Assembly: GCA_910588105.1 (NCBI GenBank)
Contig: CAJUQD010000004.1
Location: 1-64,000, forward strand
Direction of reading: 5' to 3'
Length of the DNA stretch: 64,000 bases
Source: an uncultured Oscillospiraceae bacterium
GTDB taxonomy: Bacteria; Bacillota; Clostridia; Oscillospirales; Oscillospiraceae
Made by a program: the position numbers and the translations under genes. Positions 33,760-41,718 of this stretch are shown in pieces; the first letter of the stretch is position 1; every line of letters starts with the position of its first letter. Under the pieces are notes generated by a model. That model did no database searches, was not told the origin of the DNA, and saw only the letters and a program-made list of their open reading frames with translations.

Positions 33760-34944
33760 TCAAATGCCGTGCTGGTAGTTGTAAGCGCCGCACAGGTCAT
33801 TGGTGTTCCTGATTATGATGTGCATGGCGATGAAGGGGCCGATTCCGCACAGCATGGAGCCCAGCACCAGCCACAGCAGGACGGTGGTGCCGTTTTCCTG
33901 GAAGTTCAGGCCGTACCGGGGGGCGTTGGCCGCCAGACGGTTGCCCAAGCTGTAATACCAGAAGAAGCTGTAAATGCCGCAGGTGATGAAGCTGAGCAGA
34001 ATCAGCTTGACCAGGCCGGGGGTGCTCTTGCCATCCCCGGCGCACACAACGTTCACGTCACGGGCCAGGGCGTAGAGGAAATACCAGCTGTAGATGCCGC
34101 AGGTGATGAGGTTGAGCAGGATATAGGCAATCAGGCTTCGGTCCGCCTTGAGGCGGTAGGGGGCGTAACCCATGGGCGGGGGGGCGGGCTGGCCGGGGGC
34201 GGCCTGGTATTGGGCGTTTTGTTGTTCCCGCTTGGCCTGCTGCTGGGCATCCCAGCTGGCCTTGGCGCCCTGGGCGGCCTCGCCGGCGGTCTGGGTGAGG
34301 CTGTTTACGGTGTCGCGCACCTCCTGGGCCAGGATATCCCTATCCTTGCCTGCCAGGGGGTTCTCCCCCAGCAGTAGGCGGAGGATGGCATATACGCCGG
34401 CCACTGCCGCCGCGGCGCCCAGAATCCACAGGAAGAGGCTCTTCAGCGCACCCAAGAAAGCATAGGAGTTGAACAGGGCGGTGAGCAGTGTGCTGAGCAG
34501 GCGCACCGCGATGATGCCCACCCCGCCGCCGGCCAGGAGCAGGAGCAGCCCGTCGGTATTCTGGGGGGTGCGGCGCATGACGAACATGATGGATACAATG
34601 ACCATCCACGCGCACAGGGCGGCGGTGAGCCCGTTGAGGACCAAATAGATTGGCGAGAGGATGCTGAAATGGAACCGAAAGAGGTTCAGCACGCCGCCCA
34701 GGACGCTGAATACGTGCCGGACGGCAAACACCCCGTAGAGCACGGCGCACACGGCGGCAAAGACCTTCAGGATCATCTCATTCCCGCTGGGGTTGGTGTT
34801 CCATGGTTCCTGGGGGCCGGAAGGCGGGGGCGGCGGGGTGGGAGCGCCTGGCTGCCCCTGGGGCGCCTGGGACAGGTCCGCACCGCACACATTGCAGAAC
34901 CGCGCGCCCGGGACGGTTTCGTTTCCACATTTCCAACACTTCAT
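33760..34944 (-). CDS. zinc-ribbon membrane protein with DUF4234-like C-terminal domain
   Basis: The start MKCWKCGNETVPGARFCNVC at 34944 opens with a zinc ribbon (CWKCG...CNVCG), which decides it against a longer frame running into repeat DNA. A Pro/Gln-rich linker and about four helices follow (about residues 55-190). After a charged, Gln-rich coil (EAAQGAKASWDAQQQAKREQ) come four more helices with LLNLITCGIYSWYFLYALAR and LSFITCGIYSFFWYYSLGNR. The repeated ITCGIY-WY pattern marks DUF4234. 394 residues; function unknown, perhaps membrane stress or sensing. Confidence 0.82.
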   Translation of the reverse strand: MKCWKCGNETVPGARFCNVCGADLSQAPQGQPGAPTPPPPPSGPQEPWNTNPSGNEMILKVFAAVCAVLYGVFAVRHVFSVLGGVLNLFRFHFSILSPIYLVLNGLTAALCAWMVIVSIMFVMRRTPQNTDGLLLLLAGGGVGIIAVRLLSTLLTALFNSYAFLGALKSLFLWILGAAAAVAGVYAILRLLLGENPLAGKDRDILAQEVRDTVNSLTQTAGEAAQGAKASWDAQQQAKREQQNAQYQAAPGQPAPPPMGYAPYRLKADRSLIAYILLNLITCGIYSWYFLYALARDVNVVCAGDGKSTPGLVKLILLSFITCGIYSFFWYYSLGNRLAANAPRYGLNFQENGTTVLLWLVLGSMLCGIGPFIAMHIIIRNTNDLCGAYNYQHGI

Positions 34945-34994
34945 AGAGTAGTTCCCTTCTCTCTGGATAGATTTTAGAAGCTTACAGCCTCTTA

Positions 34995-35155
34995 GAGCCT
35001 GTTTAAATGCTCTCAAAACGCCATCTGGCGGGTCATTTCCCGCCATGTTTCGTTGGGGTTTCTTAAAATAAGCACAATGATTCCTGCGAAATCCCGCCTC
35101 GCCTAGCGGGAGAATCCCTCGCCAACTGGCATTCTTCGAGATATAAAACAGCCCT
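34995..35155 (+). repeat. dispersed intergenic repeat, copy 2
   Basis: This part of the 321-base gap 34945-35265 follows the same order of blocks as copy 1: TGTTTAAA, GGCGGGTC...CCCGCCAT (hairpin), CGTTGG, CTTAAAATA, ATTCCTGCG. The rest of the gap (35156-35265) holds GC-rich hairpins (GCGGCGGATCCCGCC) and no gene. Confidence 0.6.
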
Positions 35156-35265
35156 CTTATAGTGAAAGCGTCTCAAAGGAAGTGTTGCGTCCTTTAAAAC
35201 CTGCGGCGGATCCCGCCGTAGAAAGCCGCGTTTGCGGCCCGCTTTGCACTTCAGGTAGGCAGCGC

Positions 35266-35664
35266 TTATGGATGCAGCTTCCCTATGGGGCCGGGGAGCA
35301 GCCGCCAGATCAACCCCTCTTGGGGGGCAAAGACTACGATTTCCCCGGGCAGGCCCAGGCGGATGAGATAAACAAGGAGGAACAGCGCCCCACACAGGGC
35401 GAGCCCGACCGTAAAGACCCGCTTCGGCAGCCTGGGGCGCAACAGCAGCAGGGCTGCGGCCGGGATGGGCAGCCAGAACAGGGGGTGGAAGCGGAGCGCG
35501 CCCGCAAAATCCAGCCGAAGCAGGGATAGCCAGGCCCGGCTCATGCCGCAGCCCGCGCAGGAGATTCCCGTGAGGAAGCGGATGGGGCAGGTGACCCCCA
35601 GGGACTCTATCAGGAGATAGAGCAGGGCAATCCCGGCCAGGGCGGAGACGTCTCTTCGGTTCAT
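35266..35664 (-). CDS. DUF2752 family membrane protein
   Basis: 132 residues with three to four helices and the DUF2752 core: CPIRFLTGISCAGCGMSRAW, LSLLRLDFAGALRFHPLFWL. The paired cysteines in SCAGCGMSRA are the family hallmark. Function unknown. RBS is not obvious. It sits between two copies of the dispersed repeat. Confidence 0.88.
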   Translation of the reverse strand: MNRRDVSALAGIALLYLLIESLGVTCPIRFLTGISCAGCGMSRAWLSLLRLDFAGALRFHPLFWLPIPAAALLLLRPRLPKRVFTVGLALCGALFLLVYLIRLGLPGEIVVFAPQEGLIWRLLPGPIGKLHP

Positions 35665-35759
35665 AAGCGCCCTCCCAAGGCTCCGGCCGCTGCGGACGGT
35701 CCCGTGATGGTTTTGATGATACCATGCGTACCCATGTTTTGCAAGGCGTTTTTGCCCGG

Positions 35760-35970
35760 GAAGGATTAAGTTTTTTGGAAGGTTTCGTTAAAAGTTTAGG
35801 CGCCGTTTGAAAATGGACGATGGGTCCAGCGGCAGCCTTTTCGCCGGACAAGCCGGTTTGATGCGGAGATACCTTGCGCCTTTCCCGCCGGGCCAAATCC
35901 GCATGGAGGGGAGAGGGCCGCCGGTTGGGGATAGCCGCAGGATTCAAACAAGCCTTGGATATCCCCGCAG
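35760..35970 (-). repeat. dispersed intergenic repeat, copy 3 (inverted)
   Basis: Read on the minus strand the order is the same as in copy 1: CTTGTTTGAA, CCGGCGG, GGTATCTCCGC, CAAACCGGCTTGTCCGG, CTGCCGCTGG, ATTTTCAAA and GGCGCCT. It fills most of the 351-base gap between 35665 and 36015. No gene is seen in that gap. Confidence 0.65.
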
Positions 35971-35977
35971 GGAAAAG

Positions 35978-36003
35978 GGGAGGGCCGCTTTCGCGGCCCT
36001 CCC
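35978..36003 (-). terminator. terminator of the importer operon
   Basis: An 11-bp perfect stem (35978-35988 with 35993-36003) and 4-nt loop; on the minus strand CTTTTCCC follows. It lies just after the HAD gene stop. Confidence 0.75.
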
Positions 36004-36015
36004 AGCGGCGCGGGT

Positions 36016-36633
36016 TTACAGATTGTCCGCCTCCACGCCCAGCTCCCGCAGCTCCCGCCGCAGCCGGGCGGGGTCGTTGTGATAGACGATGCCGGAAAAG
36101 CCGCAGCGGATGGCGGCCTCGATGTTGAGGGGCACGTCGTCGATAAAGACGCACTCCTCGGGCCGCAGGCGGAACTGCTCCAGGAACCGAAGGTAGATCC
36201 CCGGCTCCGGCTTGACCAGGTGGCAGTCGGCGGAGATGAACTCCCCGTCGAAAAAGCGCAGGGCTGGGATGTTTTCCCGGAAGCTGTGGAACCGGGAGCA
36301 GGTGTTGGACAGCAGATAGATGCCATACCCCTTGCCCTTGAGCTCCTCCACCAGGGCGTACACCCCGTCCAGCGGCGGGATGTCCCGGTGCCAGTTGTCC
36401 AGGATATCCCGCACCGCCTGGTGCAGCCGCTGGGGCAGGCGGCGGCAGACAGACGCCACCGCTTCCCCGTCGGTGATGGAGCCCCGGTCCATGCTGATCC
36501 ACTCCACCGAGCGGAACAGCTCCCGGCGGATGAGCTCATAGTCCGCCGGATCGGGGACGAAGCGGGCGGTATAGCGCTGGGCGTCAAAGTTGATGAGCAC
36601 GCCGCCCATGTCAAATACAATGTTTTTGATCAT
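36016..36633 (-). CDS. HAD-IA phosphatase, YihX-like
   Basis: 205 residues with the HAD motifs FDMGGVLINFD (nucleophile and acid/base aspartates), LLSNTCSRFH (motif II), KPEPGIYLRFL (motif III lysine) and VFIDDVPLNIEAA (motif IV). It resembles YihX/G1P-phosphatase-type enzymes that act on small phosphorylated sugars or nucleotides. The gene overlaps the permease stop by 4 bases, so it belongs to the importer operon. This suggests the transported compound carries a phosphate; that is inference. Confidence 0.9.
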   Translation of the reverse strand: MIKNIVFDMGGVLINFDAQRYTARFVPDPADYELIRRELFRSVEWISMDRGSITDGEAVASVCRRLPQRLHQAVRDILDNWHRDIPPLDGVYALVEELKGKGYGIYLLSNTCSRFHSFRENIPALRFFDGEFISADCHLVKPEPGIYLRFLEQFRLRPEECVFIDDVPLNIEAAIRCGFSGIVYHNDPARLRRELRELGVEADNL

Positions 36634-38327
36634 ACGATGGATACCTTCCCCTTGCTGGCCTTGAATACCACGATGAGCAGGATGCCACTGGTGACCGTGA
36701 GGATGGAGGCCAGGGCCGCCGCCGTGCCCACCGAGTTGCGCACGATGTTGGTGTAGCTGGCGATGGTCATGGTGGCTGTCTTGCCGGTGTACAGCATGAT
36801 GGAGGTGGACAGCTCGTTGATGCAGGTGACCCAGCTAATGATGGCGCCGGACAGCACGCCGGGCAGCATCAGCCGCGCGGTGACCTTTACGAAGGTTTTC
36901 ATGGGGGATACGCCCAAGTTGATGGACGCCTCCTCCACGCTGGGGTCCATCTGCATGAGGAACGCGCTGCCAGAGCGGACGGTATAGGGCAGCTTGCGGA
37001 TAATCATGGCGATGATGATGATGGAGGCGGTGCCGGTGAGCTTGATGACGGTGCCGTCGGCGGTTTTGCCCAGGTTGTTGAAGGCCACAATGTAACAAAG
37101 GCCCAGCACCGAGCCGGGAATGACATAGGGGGCCATCATCAGCATGTCCAGCGCGCCGCCGGTCCTGCCGCGGCGGCGGACGATGACATAGGACATGAGT
37201 ATGCCCAGCGCCAGGATGAAGAGGATGGCCACGGTGGAGAACACGAAGGAGTTGCGGATGTTGGTGGCCAGGCTGCGGCCCAACTCCATGTAGTGCTCCA
37301 GGGTGAAGCCCTCGGAAAAGACAAAGTTGGAGTAGTTGGTCTTGACAAAGGAGCAGAAGATGACGATGACCTGGGGCAGGAAGGATACCAGGCTGACCAC
37401 AGCCACCGGCAGGGTCACGAGGAACCGTTTCCAGCCGTGGTACTGGGCAATCTCCGGGGGACGCAGGGCAGACATGGTGTAGTTTTTCCTGGCCACCCAC
37501 CACTTCTGGAGGAACAGGATCACCAGGGAGATGACCACGATAATCATGGAGATGGCGCTGGCCAGGTTGGCGTTTCCGCCGGTCTCGCTGAGGTATTCGT
37601 TGAAGATGAGCACCGGCAGGGTACGGAAGTCACCGCCGGCCAGAATGCCCGGGGTGCCGAAATCGGCCAGGGCGGTCATAAACACCATCAGCGCGCCTGC
37701 GGCGATAGAGGGCATGACCACGGGGATGGTGACGGTGAGCAGGCGGCGCAGCTTGCCTGAGCCCAGGTTCTCCGCGCACTCTTCCACTGAGCGGTCGATG
37801 GAGCCCATGGCGCCGGACACGTAGAGGTAGACATAGGGGAACAGCTTCAGGGTGAACACCGCGCAGATGCCCCCCATGCCGTAGATGCTGGGCATCTGGA
37901 AGCCCAGCAGGTTAGTCAGCCACTGGGTGACCACGCCGGCGTTGCCGAACAGGATGATCCAGCTGTACGCGCCCAGAAAGGGCGGGCACATGAGGGAGAG
38001 GATGATGATGACATGCCAGAAGGTCTTGCCCGCGATGTTAAAGCGGGTCATCAGGTAGGCCATAGGCACGCCGATGAGGATGCTGGTGACGGTGGGCACC
38101 AGGCTGACCTTTAGGCTGTTGCCCAGGGCCTGGTAGTAATATTTTTTGGAGAAGAAGCGGTTAAAATTGTAAAAGGTGAAGCCCTCCTCCTTGCCGGAGA
38201 AAAAGCTGTTGATGACCAGGGTGGAGAAGGGATAGACCAGGAACAGCAGAAACACAGTAAAAATCAGAATCTTCACCCAGAACCAGAAGTCCTTGTAAAA
38301 GGGCTGGCCGTTTTTGCCCTTCAGCAT
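36630..38327 (-). CDS. ABC importer permease, fused two-domain FbpB/AfuB type
   Basis: 565 residues with about twelve helices in two similar halves, each with a BinB-type EAA loop (VEECAENLGSGKLRRLLTVT in the first, VEEASINLGVSPMKTFVKVT in the second). Fused permeases of this form serve importers for ferric iron, 2-aminoethylphosphonate or hexose phosphates. It lies between the ATPase gene (overlap of 7 bases) and the HAD gene. The substrate is not fixed by sequence. Confidence 0.92.
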   Translation of the reverse strand: MLKGKNGQPFYKDFWFWVKILIFTVFLLFLVYPFSTLVINSFFSGKEEGFTFYNFNRFFSKKYYYQALGNSLKVSLVPTVTSILIGVPMAYLMTRFNIAGKTFWHVIIILSLMCPPFLGAYSWIILFGNAGVVTQWLTNLLGFQMPSIYGMGGICAVFTLKLFPYVYLYVSGAMGSIDRSVEECAENLGSGKLRRLLTVTIPVVMPSIAAGALMVFMTALADFGTPGILAGGDFRTLPVLIFNEYLSETGGNANLASAISMIIVVISLVILFLQKWWVARKNYTMSALRPPEIAQYHGWKRFLVTLPVAVVSLVSFLPQVIVIFCSFVKTNYSNFVFSEGFTLEHYMELGRSLATNIRNSFVFSTVAILFILALGILMSYVIVRRRGRTGGALDMLMMAPYVIPGSVLGLCYIVAFNNLGKTADGTVIKLTGTASIIIIAMIIRKLPYTVRSGSAFLMQMDPSVEEASINLGVSPMKTFVKVTARLMLPGVLSGAIISWVTCINELSTSIMLYTGKTATMTIASYTNIVRNSVGTAAALASILTVTSGILLIVVFKASKGKVSIV

Positions 38328-39397
38328 GAGAGCACCTCCTCGGTGTCCTTCCGATAGAGGCTGACCTGCTTGGGATTGAAGCTGAGATGTACCTCCTCGC
38401 CGTCCGGTTTCGCGCTGTCCACGTCCTTGGTGTACTCGTTGAGCTCCAGCACCTGGCCGGTGGTCAGCTCCACCTCATATTGGATGAAGTCGCCCAGGAA
38501 AGTGGACATATTTATCTTGCCGGGTATGCCCTGCTCACTGAAAAACAGCTGCTCGGGACGGGCGGACAGGATAACCTCGCCGCTGTAGGGCTTGCGCAGG
38601 GGCATCTGGAAGCTGTGTCCGTCGTGGAGCTTGACGGTGGCGGCTGCGGGATCCTGTCCGTCCACGGCGCAGTCGATGAAATTGGACACGCCGATGAAAT
38701 TGGCTACAAAGGGATTGGCGGGCTTGCGGTAGATCTCCTCCGGCTTGCCAATCTGCATGATATTCCCCTGGTTCATGACCGCGATGCGGTCGGAAATGGC
38801 CAGAGCCTCCTCCTGGTCGTGGGTGACGTAGACGGTGGTAATGCCCAGCCGGCGCTGGAGCTTCTTGATGGTGGTGCGCATCTGTACCCGGAGCTTGGCG
38901 TCCAGATTGGACAGGGGCTCGTCCATCAGCAGCACCCCCGGCTCGATGACGAAGGCGCGGGCCAGGGCCACACGCTGCTGCTGGCCGCCCGACAGCTCGT
39001 TGGGCTGCCGGGCTTTGAGCTGGTCTATCTGCACCATTTTCAGCGCCTCATCCACCCGGGGGATGATCTGTTCCTTGGGCACCTTCCGGGCCTTCAGGCC
39101 GTAGGCCACGTTGTCCGCCACGTTCAGGTGGGGGAAGATGGCGTAATTCTGGAACACCATGCCGATGTCCCGCTTGTGGGCGGGCAGGGTGTTGATGACC
39201 TGCTCGTCAAAGCAGATCTCGCCCCCGTCCACCGTGTTGAAGCCGGCGATCATGCGCAGCAGGGTGGTTTTCCCGCAGCCGGAGGGACCAAGCAGGGTGA
39301 AAAACTCCCCCTGCTCGATGTTCAGGCTGATGCCGTTGACGGCGGTGAAGTCACCGTACTTCTTCACGGCATTTTTAATGATAACAGCGTGGCTCAT
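38321..39397 (-). CDS. ABC importer ATPase, FbpC/PotA type
   Basis: 358 residues: Walker A GPSGCGKTT (about residues 38-46), Q-loop VFQNYAIFPH, signature LSGGQQQRVALARAF, Walker B VLLMDEPLSNLD and VTHDQEEALA. A C-terminal TOBE-like domain follows (NFIGVSNFIDC ... ILSARPEQLFF). It energises the permease encoded downstream. A GC-rich hairpin separates it from the binding-protein gene. Confidence 0.94.
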   Translation of the reverse strand: MSHAVIIKNAVKKYGDFTAVNGISLNIEQGEFFTLLGPSGCGKTTLLRMIAGFNTVDGGEICFDEQVINTLPAHKRDIGMVFQNYAIFPHLNVADNVAYGLKARKVPKEQIIPRVDEALKMVQIDQLKARQPNELSGGQQQRVALARAFVIEPGVLLMDEPLSNLDAKLRVQMRTTIKKLQRRLGITTVYVTHDQEEALAISDRIAVMNQGNIMQIGKPEEIYRKPANPFVANFIGVSNFIDCAVDGQDPAAATVKLHDGHSFQMPLRKPYSGEVILSARPEQLFFSEQGIPGKINMSTFLGDFIQYEVELTTGQVLELNEYTKDVDSAKPDGEEVHLSFNPKQVSLYRKDTEEVLSC

Positions 39398-39428
39398 AGA
39401 TGTTAGCTCCTCCTCTTTTGAATAACTG

Positions 39429-39460
39429 GAGGGCGCCCCGAGGTCAGTCGGGGCGCCCTC
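39429..39460 (-). promoter_or_regulatory. intra-operon hairpin between binding protein and ATPase
   Basis: A perfect 13-bp stem (39429-39441 with 39448-39460), 6-nt loop and no T run. Such elements after binding-protein genes often protect the upstream mRNA or cut downstream expression, which would give excess binding protein. Confidence 0.6.
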
Positions 39461-39494
39461 GTAAAAGCACGTTAAGGGTGTTGTGAAGGGGAGA

Positions 39495-40607
39495 TCAGCC
39501 CACCAGGGTGTCCTGCCACTTCTCCACGATGGCGGCCTTGTTGGCGGCGGCGTAGTCGAAGTTATAGGTCATGATGGCGAAGTCGCTCAGGGCCAGCAGG
39601 CCCTCGGGGGTGACATCGCTGCGGATGGGACGGCGGCCGAAGTCCTTGTTCTGGGCGGTCTGGCACTCGGCGGACAAAACGAACTCCACGAACAGTTCAG
39701 CCAGCTCCTGGTTGGGGCAGTCCTTGACGATGGCCACGCCGTCGGGTACTGCAGAGGTACCATCGGTGGGGTAGACGATCTTCAGGTGGCCGGCGTCGCT
39801 GGTGTCATACTGCACGGCGGCCTTCTCCAGGGTGATGCCGATGGGGTACTCGCCGGAGTCCACGTTCTTGTGGGCGCCGGAGGAGCCGGACTGGATGACC
39901 AAGTTCTTAATCATGCTCTGCACCAGCTCCCAGCCCCCGGCGTAATCGTCGTCGGTTTTGCCGTAGTCCATCAGGATGGTGCACAGCTGGGTGAAGGCGG
40001 AGCCGGAGGAGGCGGGGTCGGCAAAGGCGATCTTGCCCTCCCACTTGGGATCGGCCAGGTCCTTCCAGGTCTGGGGGAAGTCGGCCTCGGCCACCAGGTC
40101 GGTGTTAATCAGGAACACCATGGGCAGGGGGGACTCGCCGATCCACAGGTACTCGGGATCATACAGGCTGGAGTCCAGCAGGTCGATGCAGGAGGGCTTG
40201 TAGGGCTGGAAATACTCCTTGTATGCGGCCAGGGAGTCGGCGCCGCCGCCCCAGAGCACGTCGGCCATGGGGGAGGCGGACTCGGCGGCGATGCGGTTGA
40301 GTAGGTTGCCGGTGCCGTCGGCCACCACGTCCACCTGGACGTTGGGATACTTGTCCTCAAACATTTTGACGCCAGCGTTCAGGGGATCGCTGTCGTGGGG
40401 GGAGTAGATGGTCAGCTTGCCGGAGTAGTCCTCCGGCTTCTTCTCGGTGTCGCCGGCGGGCTGGGACTCGGCGGGAGTGCTCTCCGCAGGGGCGCTGGGC
40501 TGGTCGGGCTCCTTGGTGGGGTCGGGCTCTTGTCCGCCGGTGCAGGCCATGAGGCTCAGCGCCATCACACAGGCCAGCAGCAGGGCGATCCACTTTTTCA
40601 TTTTCAT
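39495..40607 (-). CDS. ABC importer substrate-binding lipoprotein, AfuA/FbpA type
   Basis: The start at 40607 (MKMKKWIALLLACVMALS) gives the best spacing from GGAGG; ATG 40616 and 40601 are alternatives. The lipobox LSLMACTGG anchors the 370-residue protein, followed by a Pro/Glu-rich linker and a class 2 binding fold: LTIYSPHDSDPLNAGVKMFE, MADVLWGGGADSLAAY, FPQTWKDLADPKWEGKIAFA and IVYPTDGTSAVPDGVAIVKD. This family (COG1840) binds ferric iron, aminoethylphosphonate or sugar phosphates. It heads the operon from a strong promoter and is divergent from a two-component system. Confidence 0.92.
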   Translation of the reverse strand: MKMKKWIALLLACVMALSLMACTGGQEPDPTKEPDQPSAPAESTPAESQPAGDTEKKPEDYSGKLTIYSPHDSDPLNAGVKMFEDKYPNVQVDVVADGTGNLLNRIAAESASPMADVLWGGGADSLAAYKEYFQPYKPSCIDLLDSSLYDPEYLWIGESPLPMVFLINTDLVAEADFPQTWKDLADPKWEGKIAFADPASSGSAFTQLCTILMDYGKTDDDYAGGWELVQSMIKNLVIQSGSSGAHKNVDSGEYPIGITLEKAAVQYDTSDAGHLKIVYPTDGTSAVPDGVAIVKDCPNQELAELFVEFVLSAECQTAQNKDFGRRPIRSDVTPEGLLALSDFAIMTYNFDYAAANKAAIVEKWQDTLVG

Positions 40608-40660
40608 GTGTTTCATTCCTCCATTTGCAGGTGTCGGCGGCATCCACCGCCGCTTTTCAT

Positions 40661-40689
40661 AGTGTACGCCACCCAATGGCATTTGTCAA
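40661..40689 (-). promoter_or_regulatory. strong promoter of the importer operon
   Basis: On the minus strand a perfect TTGACA and TACACT are separated by 17 bp. The start point would be about 45 bases before the lipoprotein ATG. Confidence 0.75.
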
Positions 40690-40888
40690 GAAAAACCTAG
40701 TCAATCCGACAAAAAACAGCGTGGGAATGCTGGATTAAATCATCAATAACGCCAAAATATGCACCGGGACGGGTAAAAAAGCCCGCCTGACAGCCAAAAA
40801 TTTCCGCTAAAGTGGCAATGCGGAGGAAATGGGGATAAAAGGGCGCGTGGCTGCCGAAACTCCATTATGGAATGCCTGCCGGGGCGTC

Positions 40889-40944
40889 TTAAGCCGAATT
40901 TAAGGATTTTCCCCCTTGCGGCTTAATCCGCTTGCTGGTAACAT
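40889..40944 (+). promoter_or_regulatory. two-component operon promoter with TTAAG direct repeat
   Basis: TTAAG at 40889 and 40900 has the 11-bp spacing typical of OmpR/PhoB-family regulators. TTGCGG (40916) and TAACAT (40939) are separated by 17 bp. Self-regulation by the product of 41014 is a reasonable guess. Confidence 0.45.
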
Positions 40945-41013
40945 GGGAATTGTAAAGCCGCCGGGGACAGGCGGAGCGCGACAACAGGGAAAGAGGGAAG
41001 GAGTGGATGCGCC

Positions 41014-41718
41014 ATGTACACGGTGCTCATCTGCGATGACGACAGGGACATCGTTTCGGCGCTGGAGATATACCTGACCAGCGAGGGCTACCGCACGGTG
41101 TCCGCCTACAACGGGGAAGAGGCCATCCGGGCGGTAAACGGGGGCAACATCGACCTCATTTTAATGGATATCATGATGCCCCAGTTGGATGGCATCCGGG
41201 CCACCGCCCGGCTGCGGGAGTCCGGCGGCAACATCCCCATTATCCTGCTCACCGCCAAGAGCGAGGATTCGGACAAGGTACTGGGGCTGAACATCGGCGC
41301 GGACGACTATATCACCAAGCCCTTCAACCCCATCGAGGTGCTGGCCCGGGTGAAGAGCCAGCTGCGGCGGTACACCACCCTGGGCGGCAAGGCGGCCGCC
41401 CAGGAGGGGGACGGGACGCTGCGCAACGGCTCCATCGTCATGGACGACGAGGCCAAGTCGGTGACGGTGGACGGGGAGGCAGTGAGCCTCACCCCCATTG
41501 AGTATAACATCCTGCGCCTGCTGATGAAGAACCTGGGCCGGGTGTACTCCACCGCCCAGATTTACGAGCAGGTGTGGAACGACCCCGCCCTGGGCAGCGA
41601 GAACACCGTGGCCGTGCACATCCGGCACCTGCGGGAGAAGATCGAAATCGACCCCGCCAACCCGCGCTATCTGAAGGTGGTATGGGGGCTGGGGTACAAA
41701 ATGGAGAAGATGACATGA
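41014..41718 (+). CDS. OmpR/PhoB-family response regulator
   Basis: 234 residues. The receiver domain has the acidic pocket ICDDDRD, the phospho-acceptor Asp in DLILMDIMMPQLDG, LLTAKSEDSDK and GADDYITKPFNPIEVL. The winged helix follows (VSLTPIEYNILRLLMKNLGR, ENTVAVHIRHLREKIE, VWGLGYKMEK). RBS AAGGAG. It overlaps the kinase gene by 4 bases. Possible targets are its own promoter and the divergent importer. No sequence feature ties it to WalR by name. Confidence 0.95.
   Translation: MYTVLICDDDRDIVSALEIYLTSEGYRTVSAYNGEEAIRAVNGGNIDLILMDIMMPQLDGIRATARLRESGGNIPIILLTAKSEDSDKVLGLNIGADDYITKPFNPIEVLARVKSQLRRYTTLGGKAAAQEGDGTLRNGSIVMDDEAKSVTVDGEAVSLTPIEYNILRLLMKNLGRVYSTAQIYEQVWNDPALGSENTVAVHIRHLREKIEIDPANPRYLKVVWGLGYKMEKMT

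Larger units (their letters stand above)
40608..41013. other. 406-base divergent control region
   Basis: It holds the minus-strand promoter at 40661-40689, an 11-bp-period repeat at 40889-40904 and plus-strand boxes at 40916-40944. The middle part (about 40700-40880) is lower in GC and carries no gene I can see. Confidence 0.6.

Noticed and set aside
35063..36502. 479-codon minus-strand ORF
   Set aside because: It runs through two repeat copies and the antisense of DUF2752 and HAD genes; clearly an artefact of the repeats.
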